In this document: positions 11,869-23,640 of the stretch, one piece after another
Numbering within the stretch: the stretch's first letter is position 1
Layout: every line of letters begins with the position of its first letter
Assembly (NCBI GenBank): GCA_950295325.1
Contig: OX485804.1
Span: 59,322,429-59,386,428, forward strand
Direction of reading: 5' to 3'
Source of the DNA: Polytrichum commune
Lineage: Eukaryota > Streptophyta > Polytrichopsida > Polytrichales > Polytrichaceae
Length of the DNA stretch: 64,000 nt
Position numbers and translations under genes: made by a program
The notes under the pieces: generated by a model
The model's input: the letters and a program-made list of their open reading frames with translations, nothing else
Databases searched by the model: none
What the model was told of the DNA's origin: nothing

Positions 11869-12892
11869 CCCTAATTTAAGCTTTCTATGTCATCCTGTAC
11901 ACATGATCAATTTCATATTATTGTAGGTGATAAGCATGTTCGCAACAAATCAATTCAAATTTTGATCAAAGGTTTGTACAATGTGTGCCCTTTTTACTTG
12001 TTGGAACCTATGGAAAAAAATACAAGTGTCAATTCAAAGAGTTAGCATTTTGATACCAAAGTGTTGAACTTGCTTATCACCTATGGTGTGTAGTGATGGT
12101 TTCTTTGGCATGGGCTTGAGTTTCATGGTGTCTAGGTAATTTCATCCACCGGGATAGTAAAAATGAGATGTATTTGTATGAAGTATTCATATTTTGATCT
12201 ATTCGACTATGAGAAAGGCATTGAAGTCCCCAAATTGATGTAGTATCCCTTTAGGGGTCAATTAGGCTATTTGGCCCTCAACCTATAATGGCTTATTTCC
12301 ACAACAACCCTTTCATCCAAAATAGAAGAGTTTACCTATTCCCATGTGGGAGTGTACATGTTGGCTAAGATGACGGTTGCATGAGGCAAGAAAATCACAA
12401 AATCAAATGAGCCTATTTGCAAGAGACATGCACCTTAGGATAGGGTTTCAAAGAGAAGGAGTGACATTAAGGAGGTTGATATTACAAAGTTTAGATTGTA
12501 TTTGAGTGTTCTATAACAAGGCAAATTGTTAAGAATGGACTCCAAAAACACTTGTTATGTAATGAGATTAGATTGTATCGTCAAAATGTATGTTAATCAT
12601 TCAGGGCTCAATAATCAACCACATAATTGGAAAGGCATGTACAATAATCTATAGAAAAGAAGATTCTTCACTTTCATCACCTTTTCTAACTTTTGCAACT
12701 TGATGTGCATTTCAATTATAGTCTTACACTCAAAATACCAATCTACGTGATTCGTGATTGCTAACAAAATGACACAACTCCCAATCTGATGCAATGGTGG
12801 AAATTGTTTGTGAAGGCTGAAGTGCCCTAATAGGGCCTCATATCATACCTCAATAGAGGATATCACTGAGAATTTAAGGCCATCATTTTTAA
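11869..12892. other. Unassigned AT-rich interval
   Basis: No supported gene. The part from about 12530 to 12660 resembles 22910-23030 (both with GATTAGATTG and an AATCATTC stretch), so some of it is probably old R-type repeat DNA. The rest shows nothing I recognise. Confidence 0.35.
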
Positions 12893-13395
12893 GGGCCACT
12901 TCACACATGAGCCAAGAGCGTGACCATGAAATTGTGAGAGCCCAAAAGAAAGTGTCCAAAGGTTGTCCCAAGAAACCTCCAAAATCATGTAGTGTGGTCA
13001 TGGACCCTCAAGTGTAGTGTGAAGTACTATGTGATAGGGCCTTCAACCAAATGCTATTTCAATGAAATTCTATTCATGCAGGTCCTTACACATGATAAAG
13101 TAAAATAAACCAACAGTTGTGAGCGTTCGGAGTGCCATGGTCTCCTAGTTTCGTGCTAGGCCTACCTCCAAGAGGTGGTATTTTGAAAGTAGTCCAAATG
13201 ACCATGAAACATGATCCATTCGATGTCATGTAGGAATCCATGTAGACTTTACATCCATCTTGCATTCACATACTCCGTTGGTCCCTCAAGCGTAGTGTGA
13301 AGCAGAGAACTTGGACCGGCTCCGCCTTTTCCACCAATGAGAGTGCTCGAAGTGCTAATGGTCACGGGCTCTCAGTCTTGTGTGTGAAGTGGCCC
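12893..13395 (-). mobile_element. A MITE copy 2
   Basis: 503-bp copy, same orientation as copy 1 and closely similar throughout. It begins GGGCCACTTCACACATG and ends GTGTGAAGTGGCCC. Flanks are TAA (left) and TGA (right), a TSD with one later substitution or an imperfect one. Confidence 0.85.
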
Positions 13396-13458
13396 TGAGG
13401 GACGGTCCAGATAAGAGCTGGTCTAACTTAGTATATGGCAGCCTTACAATACACCCAT

Positions 13459-13475
13459 ATATATATATATATATA
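13459..13475. repeat. (TA)n microsatellite
   Basis: About 17 bases of alternating TA directly downstream of A copy 2. Confidence 0.8.
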
Positions 13476-13589
13476 CTTCTAGTTTGTTGGCACCAGGTAA
13501 AAGGAGCACTTGTGGTGGTTGTTCATGTGGAAAACCTACCTCATCACTTTTCTTGTTTTGGGTCACATGTTTTATGACTTCACACATTT

Positions 13590-13950
13590 TAACCCCTATT
13601 TGGTTTGCTTTTCATGTTCTCCAACTTCTACCAATTAGATTTACACAACAAAACTCATGTTGCATTGGCAAATCTACGATGAAACATCTGTAAAAATCGG
13701 ATTAAAAATCGGACCTCCCCTTTTTTAGTTATGGTCATCGGAAGCACGTGTCTGTTGAATTCTACACGAGATACATAGGTCCTCCCAATTGCGTTCATTA
13801 TTGAGTATAGAGATGTTAATTATATTTGCAGATGTAGTCTAATCTTTTCAAAACATGTGTTTGTATGATGCTTGCTCTTTGATCCTCATCGGACCACATA
13901 CCAATCAGAATCTAGGGGTCCGATTAAGAAAACGAGCCACTAAAGACCCA
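13590..13950 (+). repeat. R repeat, partial copy
   Basis: Shares an ordered series of blocks with 22483-22790, 37583-37840, 55858-56075 and (reversed) 46480-46800: TTTCATGTTCTCCAACTTCTACC, a GCAAATCTACGATGAA block, TTAGTTATGG followed by GAAGCACGTG, CATAGGTCCTCCCAATTG and TTTGATCCTCA. Non-coding, no defined ends. Confidence 0.6.
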
Positions 13951-15277
13951 CCTACCTTAACCCTTAAACGACAATGCAAGCCCCATGGGCTTGGTATCAT
14001 TTTGGGAGAATCTTGTTCAGAACTTCTACTCCATTGCACCAAATGGGGTTTTTCGAATGCCAAATTGAGCACCTTAGCAAGATCTATACTTCTTTAGAAT
14101 AGAGCCTATGTAAATTAATTGGTTAATCATGCCTAAAATGAATTTTAAAAGCCATTTTGGGTGTGGTATCGGGAAAGCATATGTCCTTTAAGGGTTAAAC
14201 CCTTTTGGAGTCCCATTTGGGCATCTCCATACATATGGTATTTTGATATTGTACAATGTGAATAGATTGTAATGTGAATTATGGTAATGATGATAGCTTG
14301 TTGTCTTTGCGATGTAAGTTTTTGGACATTTGAACACAAAACAATTTGATAAAGACTTCATATCATCTAGTATAAAGACAAAATACACGATTAGTATGAA
14401 CATGGTAAAAGCATTTAAGGGTTGAGATAGACTCCCACACACTTTAATATGTGTTGGGGTGCTCAGGGTTTTTTTTCCAATTGGTCTAGCAATAAGGTTT
14501 CTCCATATCTATGACCCGATGAAGGTGTGCGCACTTGGCGTGTTGTAATGCTTAAGACTGCTAAGGAAAGAAAAAAATGAAACAATACGCATCGGCGTTT
14601 TCATCAACGTGAATATGAGCCCATTAGTCCTGCACTACTCTAGGGTTGCCCCTTGATGAAGTGCATATAACTTCAAGTCACTTAAACCACTCATCTTTGT
14701 GCCAAGCAACAAAGTTGTGGGTGAGCTTTTGGTTGTCTCCATTGCGGTTACGCAATGACCTTTGGTTCACTTAGACCAACTATGGACACTTGGTCCCTCT
14801 CTCTTTGGTAGTCGATATGTATTTCAAAGCCCGGTCATTGTGTGGATACTTATTGTGACTTATATTCTCAGCCCAACTTGCACTACAAGAAAGCATGGAC
14901 TTGATTGACACAACTCAAAATGATCAAAATGACATTGTTTTTTGTAGATCGACTCGCGAGGGACAAAGTATGGTTATAAATCACTACATCGATCATGGGT
15001 AGTTGCCACTGGTTCTTTGCCACCACGAAGTAGATTTTGGGCATGCACATCTATAATACCCAAAATGTTTTAGATAGGAACACTCAAAATCTGCCTCGTA
15101 AGAGCAAAGTGATCAACAACACGTGATCTTTTGTAGAAAATTATGTCTCTTGCAAGCGGGTGCAAGCGACATGCGTCATTTCAATCTTCTGGATTCTATC
15201 AATTAGAACATGTTTTTTTTGCAATGTTGACATGATTGGCTTGTCATAACATTACTCAATGTTTAACTCCCATTTTG
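13951..15277. other. Unassigned interval
   Basis: No gene supported. Frames of 60-85 codons at 13855-14097 and on the minus strand at 14145-14442 overlap and lack any recognisable motif. Nothing else identified. Confidence 0.3.
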
Positions 15278-15384
15278 TGGGCCTTCATAATATAATAGTG
15301 GGATGCTCAAAAAGCTGCAAAGGAAGATTCAAATACAGACTAAACTCCCAGCATCCCACTACTATATTACAAGGGCACACATTG
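15278..15384. mobile_element. Very short palindromic element
   Basis: Inverted ends GGGCCTTCATAATATAATAG and CTACTATATTACAAGGGC enclose about 70 bp, with GTGGGATGCT and AGCATCCCAC just inside. A single similar end occurs at 29802-29830 (GGGCCCTCGTAATATAACAG). Probably a MITE remnant or a solo hairpin. Confidence 0.5.
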
Positions 15385-15732
15385 CTAAACAATATTGTGG
15401 TTGGTCATTATGAGTTGCATCGTTTTTTGTTTTTTTTTTTTTTCATGAACGAAAAATCCTCGCAAATCAATTCAAAATATTTCATTTTCTACTGTCTCTT
15501 TTTTCTTTTTTCTTTTTAAAAATCCTTGCAGCAGAAAGCTTGAGACTGTCGTATTACCATAGAGTCAGTATTCTGCTTGCTACCGACTATAACATGAGGC
15601 AGGGGACACTCTGATCCCTTGATTGCCAAGCAATTTGTGTCATCAGCACAGGCTGTCAAAAATGAACTGCCATTCTGCTCCTCAGGGCCACTTCACACAT
15701 GAGACTGAAGGCCCGTGACCATTGCAGTCTAA

Positions 15733-16265
15733 GGGCCGCTTTACACCTAGAGGCCAGGCCAATTCGTTGTGTAAGAGGCTTGAAATCCTCACTTGTGATT
15801 GGTCAAAAGGCTGAAATTGGCCCCAACCCCTTCACACCTAGAGGCCGGGCTGATTTGGTGGTATGAATTTTTTAATCAAAACATGCATGGTATGACATGG
15901 CCCGAGCTCATTGAATTGGGCGCACCCAAAATGAAAGGCCAAATCCTGGCCTCGGGGCCAATGTCAAATTTCAATTAAAAAAAAAATTTCAATAAAATAT
16001 GATTTTTTAACCAACCATATCCGTTGGATTATGTGGAAATATGAACGGCTCTATGCTAGATTATGCTAGATCCCTTGGATTATGCTAGATTTATTGAATC
16101 GGCCTAGCTTCTTGACCCTAAGGCCTTTACATATGGGAAAATTGGCCCCCATTATAATCTTATTGTAATGTGTAGTTGAGGCCGGCCTCCAACCCAAAAG
16201 GGGCTTAAATCTCATGCAATCGGCCTCAAGGGGAATTGGCCCGGCCTCTAGGTGTAAAGCGGCCC
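15733..16265. mobile_element. B MITE, 533 bp, TAA target duplication
   Basis: Inverted ends GGGCCGCTTTACACCTAGAG and CTCTAGGTGTAAAGCGGCCC, flanked by TAA at 15730-15732 and 16266-16268. A second copy of the end motif, TTCACACCTAGAGGCCGGGC, lies inside at 15831-15850. Non-coding, Tourist-like. Confidence 0.9.
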
Positions 16266-16499
16266 TAAGATTTCTCATTGGTCGAAAAGGCCGAGACCGT
16301 CCAAGTTCACTTCACACTAGAAGGTGAAAGCCCAAAGAAATTATCATATAGAAAAAGTCTACATGAATTCCTACATGGCATACTCTGGATAATGTGTCAT
16401 GGTCTATTGGAATTTGCATCAAGCCCACCTCCAAGAGGTAGGCATGACACAAATTCCAGCAGACCATGTTAATGGTACAACCTTTGGATGAGAATCGCA

Positions 16500-17062
16500 C
16501 ACGGGTAGGTCACTTAGTGCATTTTAAAAACGACGTGCGGCATAATATAGAGAGGATTAAAATCATTTGAAATAAAAATTATAAAGGAATTCCAAATAAT
16601 GAAGGGGCCATTAAATGTAGACAATCCCATTATAAGTAAGTTAAATGGACATAAAATGTGGGCCATTATTTTTTTGTAAAATTAATATAGGGCCTGAAGA
16701 TAAGGATCCTAGAAGGTATGTTTAGTATGTTTGCTATGGTCTCCTATGTGTTTTCTTCATAACTTTGTTTGCAATGATATTATTGTTTGCACCCTTCTTT
16801 GTTTCCATGGTTTCCCTTAACACTCGTCAATGCGTTAGGAAGTAGATTAGCTTTTATTACTTAAAAGGAATATAGAGTACAAAAAATCACAGTGACTTGG
16901 ACAATATAAGTAATGGAAGGGTGCAAACACACGGGCCATTTTTGAAATTTAAGTAATTATAGGGAGGCTTTAATTCAACCCTTGAAGGTAAATAGCCCCA
17001 AAACAAAAAAAAACCCCAGCCGCACGTGGTGCACAAAAATGCCTTAGAGTGACCTACCCGTG
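16500..17062. mobile_element. C element copy 1, hAT-like, 563 bp
   Basis: Inverted ends CACGGGTAGGTCACT and AGTGACCTACCCGTG. TSD GAATCGCA at 16492-16499 and 17063-17070. The terminal bases fit the loose hAT pattern (A at 2, G at 5). Near-identical to copy 2 at 29105-29740 apart from a shorter middle. No transposase. Confidence 0.9.
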
Positions 17063-17121
17063 GAATCGCATGCCCTCACAACAACGTGGTCACGGCCCTG
17101 GACGCGTGTGTGAAGTGGCCT

Positions 17122-17598
17122 TAGTCTTGATTCTCCATGCAACTCAGATTGCCACAATTTCACACAAATGAAATTTTTATTGAATAAACGATAAGTTACA
17201 ATGTCCAAGCCCCCGTCCCTCACAAAGGGTCCGCACTCAAAGGAACTAATAGACAAAAAATAAAACTTGCATGATTTCTTTGATCTAGACTCAAACCTAA
17301 AGTAACACCTTAATTACCCACACTACTAGAAAACGTAGTCTTAGTACACACTTTCCATTTGATACAGGGGGTCATCGAGACATGATCCATTTACAACTGA
17401 CAAGTCCAATCTATGATAGTTGTAGATTAGACTCGGCACATGTAAATGAGGTCATGTCCTAATGACATCCCATGTCATATGAGAAGTGTGTTCGTGTGTT
17501 CTAGGTACATGTTTCCTAGTAATGTCATGTCATACTTTTCTAATGATTATGTTATAAGTGTGTGTACTTTATGCAATATCAGGGTCACGAAAGTTGTG
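17122..17598. other. Unassigned interval
   Basis: No supported gene or repeat. The short frame at 17446-17676 overlaps the start of the following tandem array. Confidence 0.3.
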
Positions 17599-17815
17599 AG
17601 ACAACTCCCGATCAAAGATCTTTGCGCTGGAGTTAGACAACTCCTAATCAAAGATCTTTGCGTTAGAGTTAGATAGCTCCCATGCAAAGATCTTAATGTT
17701 GGAGTTAAACAACTCCAACTAAAAGATACAAATTGGAGCTCAATAACTCCCAAGGAATGGATGTTATTCATTGAAGCTAGACACCTCTCAATGAATAAAT
17801 CTAGTTGGAATTAGA
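17599..17815 (+). repeat. Tandem array of about 36-bp units
   Basis: Six degenerate units start with AGACAACTCC-like sequence and, in the first two, contain ATCAAAGATCTTTGCG. Lengths run 36, 36, 36, 34, 38 and 34 bp, with divergence increasing to the right. Units 1 and 2 are nearly identical. Being a multiple of three, the first units read as a 12-residue repeat, but the frame does not continue as a gene. Confidence 0.8.
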
Positions 17816-17823
17816 CAATAAAC

Positions 17824-18123
17824 ATGGGATTTTCGGGAAAAAAGGTTCCTTCTTATCTTAGCCTTGAAGTGTCAAGGGTTCGGCTTCTATTGACATGGAT
17901 CTCTCTTTGGACCATTTGGGTTGAGCGAAATGATTTTACCTTTAATAATCAAAGTTGGGGTGTCAAGAAAATGCACCATATAATTTGGAAAAGCATTTTT
18001 TAATATGCTAGAATAGCATGGAACTTTGCTCGCAAAGATGTGGAGAAAGTTGTCACCTACAAGGAGGTGCTTGGGAAATATGATAAAAAATATGGGGAGG
18101 GAATGAGCTTCTTTGCCACATAG
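17824..18123 (+). pseudogene. LINE-like ORF2 C-terminal remnant
   Basis: One frame reads from 17824 to TAG 18121-18123 with a single internal stop (TAA 18001-18003). It resembles the segment that follows the reverse transcriptase in plant non-LTR retrotransposons and related RT-like proteins: TWISLWTIWVERNDFTFNN and an ARIAWNFARKD stretch. Upstream reverse-transcriptase motifs are absent, so this is a short 3' fragment. Assignment rests on the pattern W..W.ERN only. Confidence 0.55.
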
Positions 18124-19139
18124 ATAACACTAGAACTATGCATTAGAATACAAGATCACCTAAGGTTGGCTTAATTAATCATGCTTAGGTTCTTGCACAT
18201 AGAGGCTTTCTTTGGTTCCGCCGAGTACACCCAAGAGAGCATGCCAAGCTTTGTTTTGACGGGTACTCACTTGGTTTGTATGGTTGCCTGGAATTGAGAT
18301 AAATTATTTCAAGTCTAAGAAAACACAACAAACAAAACCAATTAGGTGCGAGCGTAGTCCGGATTATCAAAGCTCCTAAGTTATTTTCACCCCTAAAACC
18401 CACTTGGAGAGTCTAGATCCCCTTAAACTACATGGTTCACTTTTCTAAACAATTTTTAAGAAAATCAACTAATTCGTAAAGTAAAGCAAACGAAACCATG
18501 AGTTTATGAGAGTTAACGCAAAGTCACCCAAGTTTTGTTGATTCTTAATTACCACACACAAAGAGAGGAGTCGGGCTATTAAAAATTGGTTTTCTAAGTT
18601 GTTCTACTAAGATAGGTGGGCCAAACTAGTCTTGCATAAGCTGATCCGGGATTAAAAATAGCATGTGCCATGCGCATACCTTATTTTAGATCCTAAAATT
18701 GTCTCAAAGCTTGAGAGGTGGAAAGAGGAGGTCCCATAAATTTCACCCAACTTCCAAAATAGTAGGCTCCAATACACAATCAACTAACAAGCTCTTAATA
18801 GAAAGTTTTCTCCAAGAAGCATCAAACCCCACAATTTCATCCCTCTTTGAGGGACTTTACAGTCAACTCCAAATCCGTGGCTTATTATAAGTTGAACAAT
18901 TGCACTTGACTTGGTTCAAACCCATGGTGTAAGTTTGGTCTCGATTGTTGGAGCCTTAACCCTTAAATTACGAATGGTGTTTATATACGGGATACGTGAT
19001 GATTTGTGCAATCCCCCAACAAGCAATGAAATAATATTCTATGCAATCTATGGTATTGAGTCCATTTTAGGTGCAAATTGCTAGAAAGAGAAAGTGAAAG
19101 TAAAATCATTCGCAATAGCGATGATAAGATCTACATGGT
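18124..19139. other. Unassigned interval
   Basis: No gene supported. It may include the 3' tail of the LINE remnant just upstream. A 63-codon frame at 18699-18890 has no recognisable features. Confidence 0.3.
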
Positions 19140-19490
19140 ATGTAGTAGAATGTGTCATACTGTCGAAGTTTTTCTTAGAGAATAACCTATTTTAACGTAA
19201 AACATCATTTCGTATATATAATGAAGATACATAAGTATGAGTGAATATTTTTATTGAAGAAATATGCTCACAACGTTTCTCAAGGTTCCCTTGCATGTTC
19301 CAAGTATTAGTTACATATGAACCTTAAAACACACGTGGGTCCCATCGATTATGCACATTATTTATCTCTAAGACATAACAAATTGGGCTTAAAATTTGAC
19401 GTATTATGAGCATCGTAGTCATAATACGGAGGTAAATCAGCACTAGAAAGTTTAATCGATGGGAATTGCATCGTATACACAAGGAGAAAA
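19140..19490 (-). mobile_element. Deletion derivative of the Tigger-like element
   Basis: The left part (19155-19290) matches 48040-48170: CTATTTTAACGTAA, TTTCGTATATATAATG, AGATACATAAGTATGA and ATATGCTCACAACG have ordered counterparts there. The right part (19325-19480) matches 49790-49945: GTGGGTCCCATC, CGTATTATGAGCATCGTAGT and GGGAATTGCATCGTATA. The transposase region between them is missing. It therefore looks like an internally deleted, non-autonomous copy. Confidence 0.65.
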
Positions 19491-20574
<1,084 letters not shown>

Positions 20575-20614
20575 TTAGTTCTTTCTGAAACTCAAGCGGT
20601 TCATGTGTAACTAA

Positions 20615-21204
20615 GGGCCAGTTCACACTATGGCCAAACTTCGAGAGGAGAAGCATTTGGACCAATGAAAATGCAGAAATGTCCAAAGTCCGTCCTCTCG
20701 GCCTTCACACTAAGGCCGGAGTCCAAAGGACGTCGCCTCCAAAAGAGCCTAGGTGGCAACACTTTTAGGAAGTTATGGCGCCAAGAGTTCGGCCTCTCGA
20801 GCAAAGTTTGGGTTGAGCAAAATGCTCGACCCAAACTTCCGTCGAGAGGCCGGACTTTTTTTTCATTAAAATATCAATCATTGACAAGATCTTGACCATT
20901 AGATTGGAGGGGTGATTTTGAGCAAGGAATAAAATGGGATGCTCCTTTGGGTTTGGACTTTGGGCTCGGCCTTTGGAGGCTTCACACTATGGCCTTCCAA
21001 GTCGAGAGGCCGTGCGAGTTCATGGCCAAAGGTTAGGACTTTGGGCTTAGCCTTTGGAGGCTTCACACTATGCCCGGCCAAAGGCTCCACTTACTATATT
21101 TTATTGACTATGTATTTTCAGCTCATTTCTTTGGACTCTCAACAAAGTTTGGCCACTCAATCCCACGGCCTCTCGACTTCGACGGCCATAATGTGAACCG
21201 GCCC
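20615..21204. mobile_element. E MITE, 590 bp, TAA target duplication
   Basis: Inverted ends GGGCCAGTTCACACTATGGC and GCCATAATGTGAACCGGCCC. TSD TAA at 20612-20614 and 21205-21207, inside the D motif GTAACTAACTGCCGG. The interior has repeated segments such as GGCTTCACACTATG (about 20978 and 21058) and GTCGAGAGGCC, giving many small hairpins. Tourist-like, non-coding. Confidence 0.9.
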
Positions 21205-21243
21205 TAAACTGCATGCCGGTTCTCCCCGATCATAGGTCTGTTT

Positions 21244-21597
21244 TCCTTTTCCTTTCCCTTCCCTTCCCTTCCCTTCCTTTCAGTTGGGTCAAAGGCAGTG
21301 CGAGGAGTCTTGGGGTCTGAAGTGTCGGAGCTTTACTTATGAGTGACCTTACGCACAGGAAGACTTTCTGCGGCACTTGGGCTCAGGTGGCATGATTAAG
21401 CTTAACTTATATACTATACCATGGCAGCCTTTTCCCCCCTCCCCCTCCTTCTCCTCCTCCTCCTCAATCGAGTGAGTGAGCCCCGGAGATTTGGTGCAGG
21501 CCCCCCCGCCGATGCGACGGAAAAGGGGAGGGGGGGGGGGGGGGGTGGACCAAAGCCACGCCATGTGTTGGTTGACTCCTTTTGTAAAGTCACGAAG
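21244..21597. repeat. Low-complexity interval with G16
   Basis: A CCCTTTCC-type pyrimidine tract (21245-21280), a CT-rich segment (21430-21470) and a run of 16 G at 21530-21545. Overlapping frames here arise from the low complexity. No gene. Confidence 0.7.
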
Positions 21598-22098
21598 GGC
21601 CACTTCACGCGTGAGCCAAGAGCCGTGACCATGAGATTGTGAGAGCCCAAAAGGAAAAGTGTCCCAAGGCCGTCCCAACACACCTCCAACGTCATGTAGT
21701 GTGGTCACGGACCCTCGAGTGTAGTGTGAAGCCATATGTGACCGGGCCCTCAACCACATGGTATTTCAATGATTTTTTATTCATGCGGGTTCGCACGCAT
21801 GGTGAAATAGGGTGAACCAACAGTGGTGAGCGTTCGGAGTGTCGTGGTCTCGTGGTTTTGTGTTAGGCTTACCTCCAAGAGGCGGTTTTGGGAAATAGTC
21901 CAAGTGAGCATGAACAAGGATCCATTTGATGTCATGTAGGAATCCGTGTAGACTTTACATCCATCTTGCATTCACGTACTCTGTTGGTCCCTCAATCGTG
22001 GTGTGAAGCGAACTTGGACCGGCTCCGCCTTTTCCACCAATGAGAGTGCTTGAAGTGTAATGGTCACGGGCTCTTAGCCTCGTGTGAGAAGTGGCCCT
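21598..22098 (-). mobile_element. A MITE copy 3
   Basis: 501 bp, begins GGGCCACTTCACGCGTGAG, ends GAGAAGTGGCCC. Flanks GAA and TAA do not match, so the duplication has decayed or the site was unusual. It directly abuts an A' element on the right. Confidence 0.85.
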
Positions 22099-22100
22099 AA

Positions 22101-22426
22101 GGGTCACTTCACGCATGAGTCTAAAGGCCCATGACCGTTGCATTCTAAGATCTCTCGTTGGGCGAAAAGGCCGAGACTGTCCATGTTCACTTCACACGAA
22201 AGGGTGAAAGCCTACTCGCCCAAAGAGATCATCACACATGAAAATTCTACATGGTAGACTATGGATAATGTTTCATGGTGTATTGGAATTTGCATAAGGC
22301 TCACATTCAAGAGGTAGGCCCGACGCAAATTCCAACGGACCGTGTCAGTGGTACAACCTTTGGATGAGAATCGAGGGCCCTCAAAATCACATGGTCACGG
22401 CTCTTGGCTCATGTGCGAAGTGGCCT
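22101..22426 (+). mobile_element. A' MITE, uninterrupted copy
   Basis: Begins GGGTCACTTCACGCATGAG and ends ATGTGCGAAGTGGCC. It is the empty-site counterpart of 15685-17120: it reads CATTCTAAGATCTC where B sits in the other copy, and GATGAGAATCGAGG where C sits. Confidence 0.85.
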
Positions 22427-22482
22427 TTAATGTGTGTGTGTGTGTGCACGCACATGTGGAGAGGGGGGTGCTATTTTTGGTT

Positions 22483-23340
22483 TTTTTTTTCATGTTCTTC
22501 AACTTCTACAAATTACAATTACATAATGAAACTTGTAATGTATTATTAGTAAACCTGCGATGAAGCATCAACAAGAATTTGATCTCTCGTTATTTAGTTA
22601 TGGTTATCAGAAGTGCATGTTTGTTGATTCTTTAACTGAGACATAGGTCCTCCCAATTGTGCTCACTATTGAGTTTGGAGTACTTTGATAACATTTGAAG
22701 ATGAAGTCCGATCTGTATTAAACATGGTGTTTGTTCTTTGATCCTCACCTAACCACACACTGATCAAGTGTAGGTGTTGATTTCGGAAAGCAACCGAATA
22801 ACACCCGCATACTCATGTGGTCACTTTTCTTAATCAAACACCAATATTTGAGTGGTATATTTGAATGGTATATGGTTTTCTCAATTGAACACCAACAAGG
22901 CTTGTACTTAAGAATAGAGACCAAAAAGATGCAAGGTACGATTAGATTGGACTACTATGTGGGCAAAATGTGATAATCATTCTAGGTTTGATAGTTTTCA
23001 CAATTGGGAGGGCCTATATAATTTGGTTCATCAAGCTTAATTAGGCTCAATATGCTTGATTACACTCAATCACACTTAATTAAATTGAATGTGTATGAAT
23101 GCTTGTGAAAGTAGAAGGCATTACCTAAACTTTTATAAAATATACATACTAAATCAATGCACTAATTTAGGTTTTATTTAGAATGACAAAGACCCCTCCA
23201 AATGGTAACTCACAAAAATTACCTCAATGTTGATGAGATTTATTGTAATGTATTTTGACTTCCAAGTTAATGATATGCTTTATTGACGGTTTCACTTCAA
23301 GAATGAAATCAGGAATTATTACTGAAAATTTTGCAATCCT
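22483..23340 (+). repeat. R repeat, long copy
   Basis: The blocks listed for 13590-13950 continue rightward with sequence shared with 56090-56450: CTTGATTACACTCAATCACA, ATAAAATATACATACTAAAT, TTTAGAATGACAAAGAC and ACCTCAATGTT. The full repeat is therefore at least 0.85 kb. No TIRs, LTRs or coding motifs seen. Confidence 0.6.
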
Positions 23341-23640
23341 CTTGAATTCTATCTTTGCACCGCCTTATACTTCTCCATATATGGTGCATAACCTCTTAAG
23401 TGTTCGGTTATAGGCGCCCCTACTCTACTCAAGAATTTCATACTAAAGGTACAATGATTTGTCTAATTAGTGTGGCCCCCACTAATTCCCAATTACCCAC
23501 ACTACTTTCAATTGTAATTTTCCAGTGTGAAAATTATTGTATAGTCATATTCCCAATAATCATAGATCACCCTCGCCTGATCCAAATTTTGGTGTAGGTA
23601 GAGACATCTAGGACATCAATTCCGGCAAGAGGATGCAACT
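23341..23640. other. Unassigned interval
   Basis: Short AT-rich stretch. GTCTAATTAGTGTGG at 23459 resembles an O element end, followed by CCCACACTAC at 23496. No gene. Confidence 0.3.

Larger units (their letters stand above)
15685..17120 (+). mobile_element. A' MITE carrying nested B and C elements
   Basis: Composite. The host is an A' element: left end GGGCCACTTCACACATGAG at 15685, right end GTGTGAAGTGGCC at about 17120. The uninterrupted A' at 22101-22426 aligns across both insertions. The host pieces are 15685-15732, 16266-16499 and 17063-17120. B entered at a TAA and C at GAATCGCA. Confidence 0.85.

Noticed and set aside
21349-21759. Frames of 93-136 codons on both strands with Pro- or Gly-rich segments
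   Set aside because: They are generated by CT-rich and poly-G tracts and run into an A MITE.
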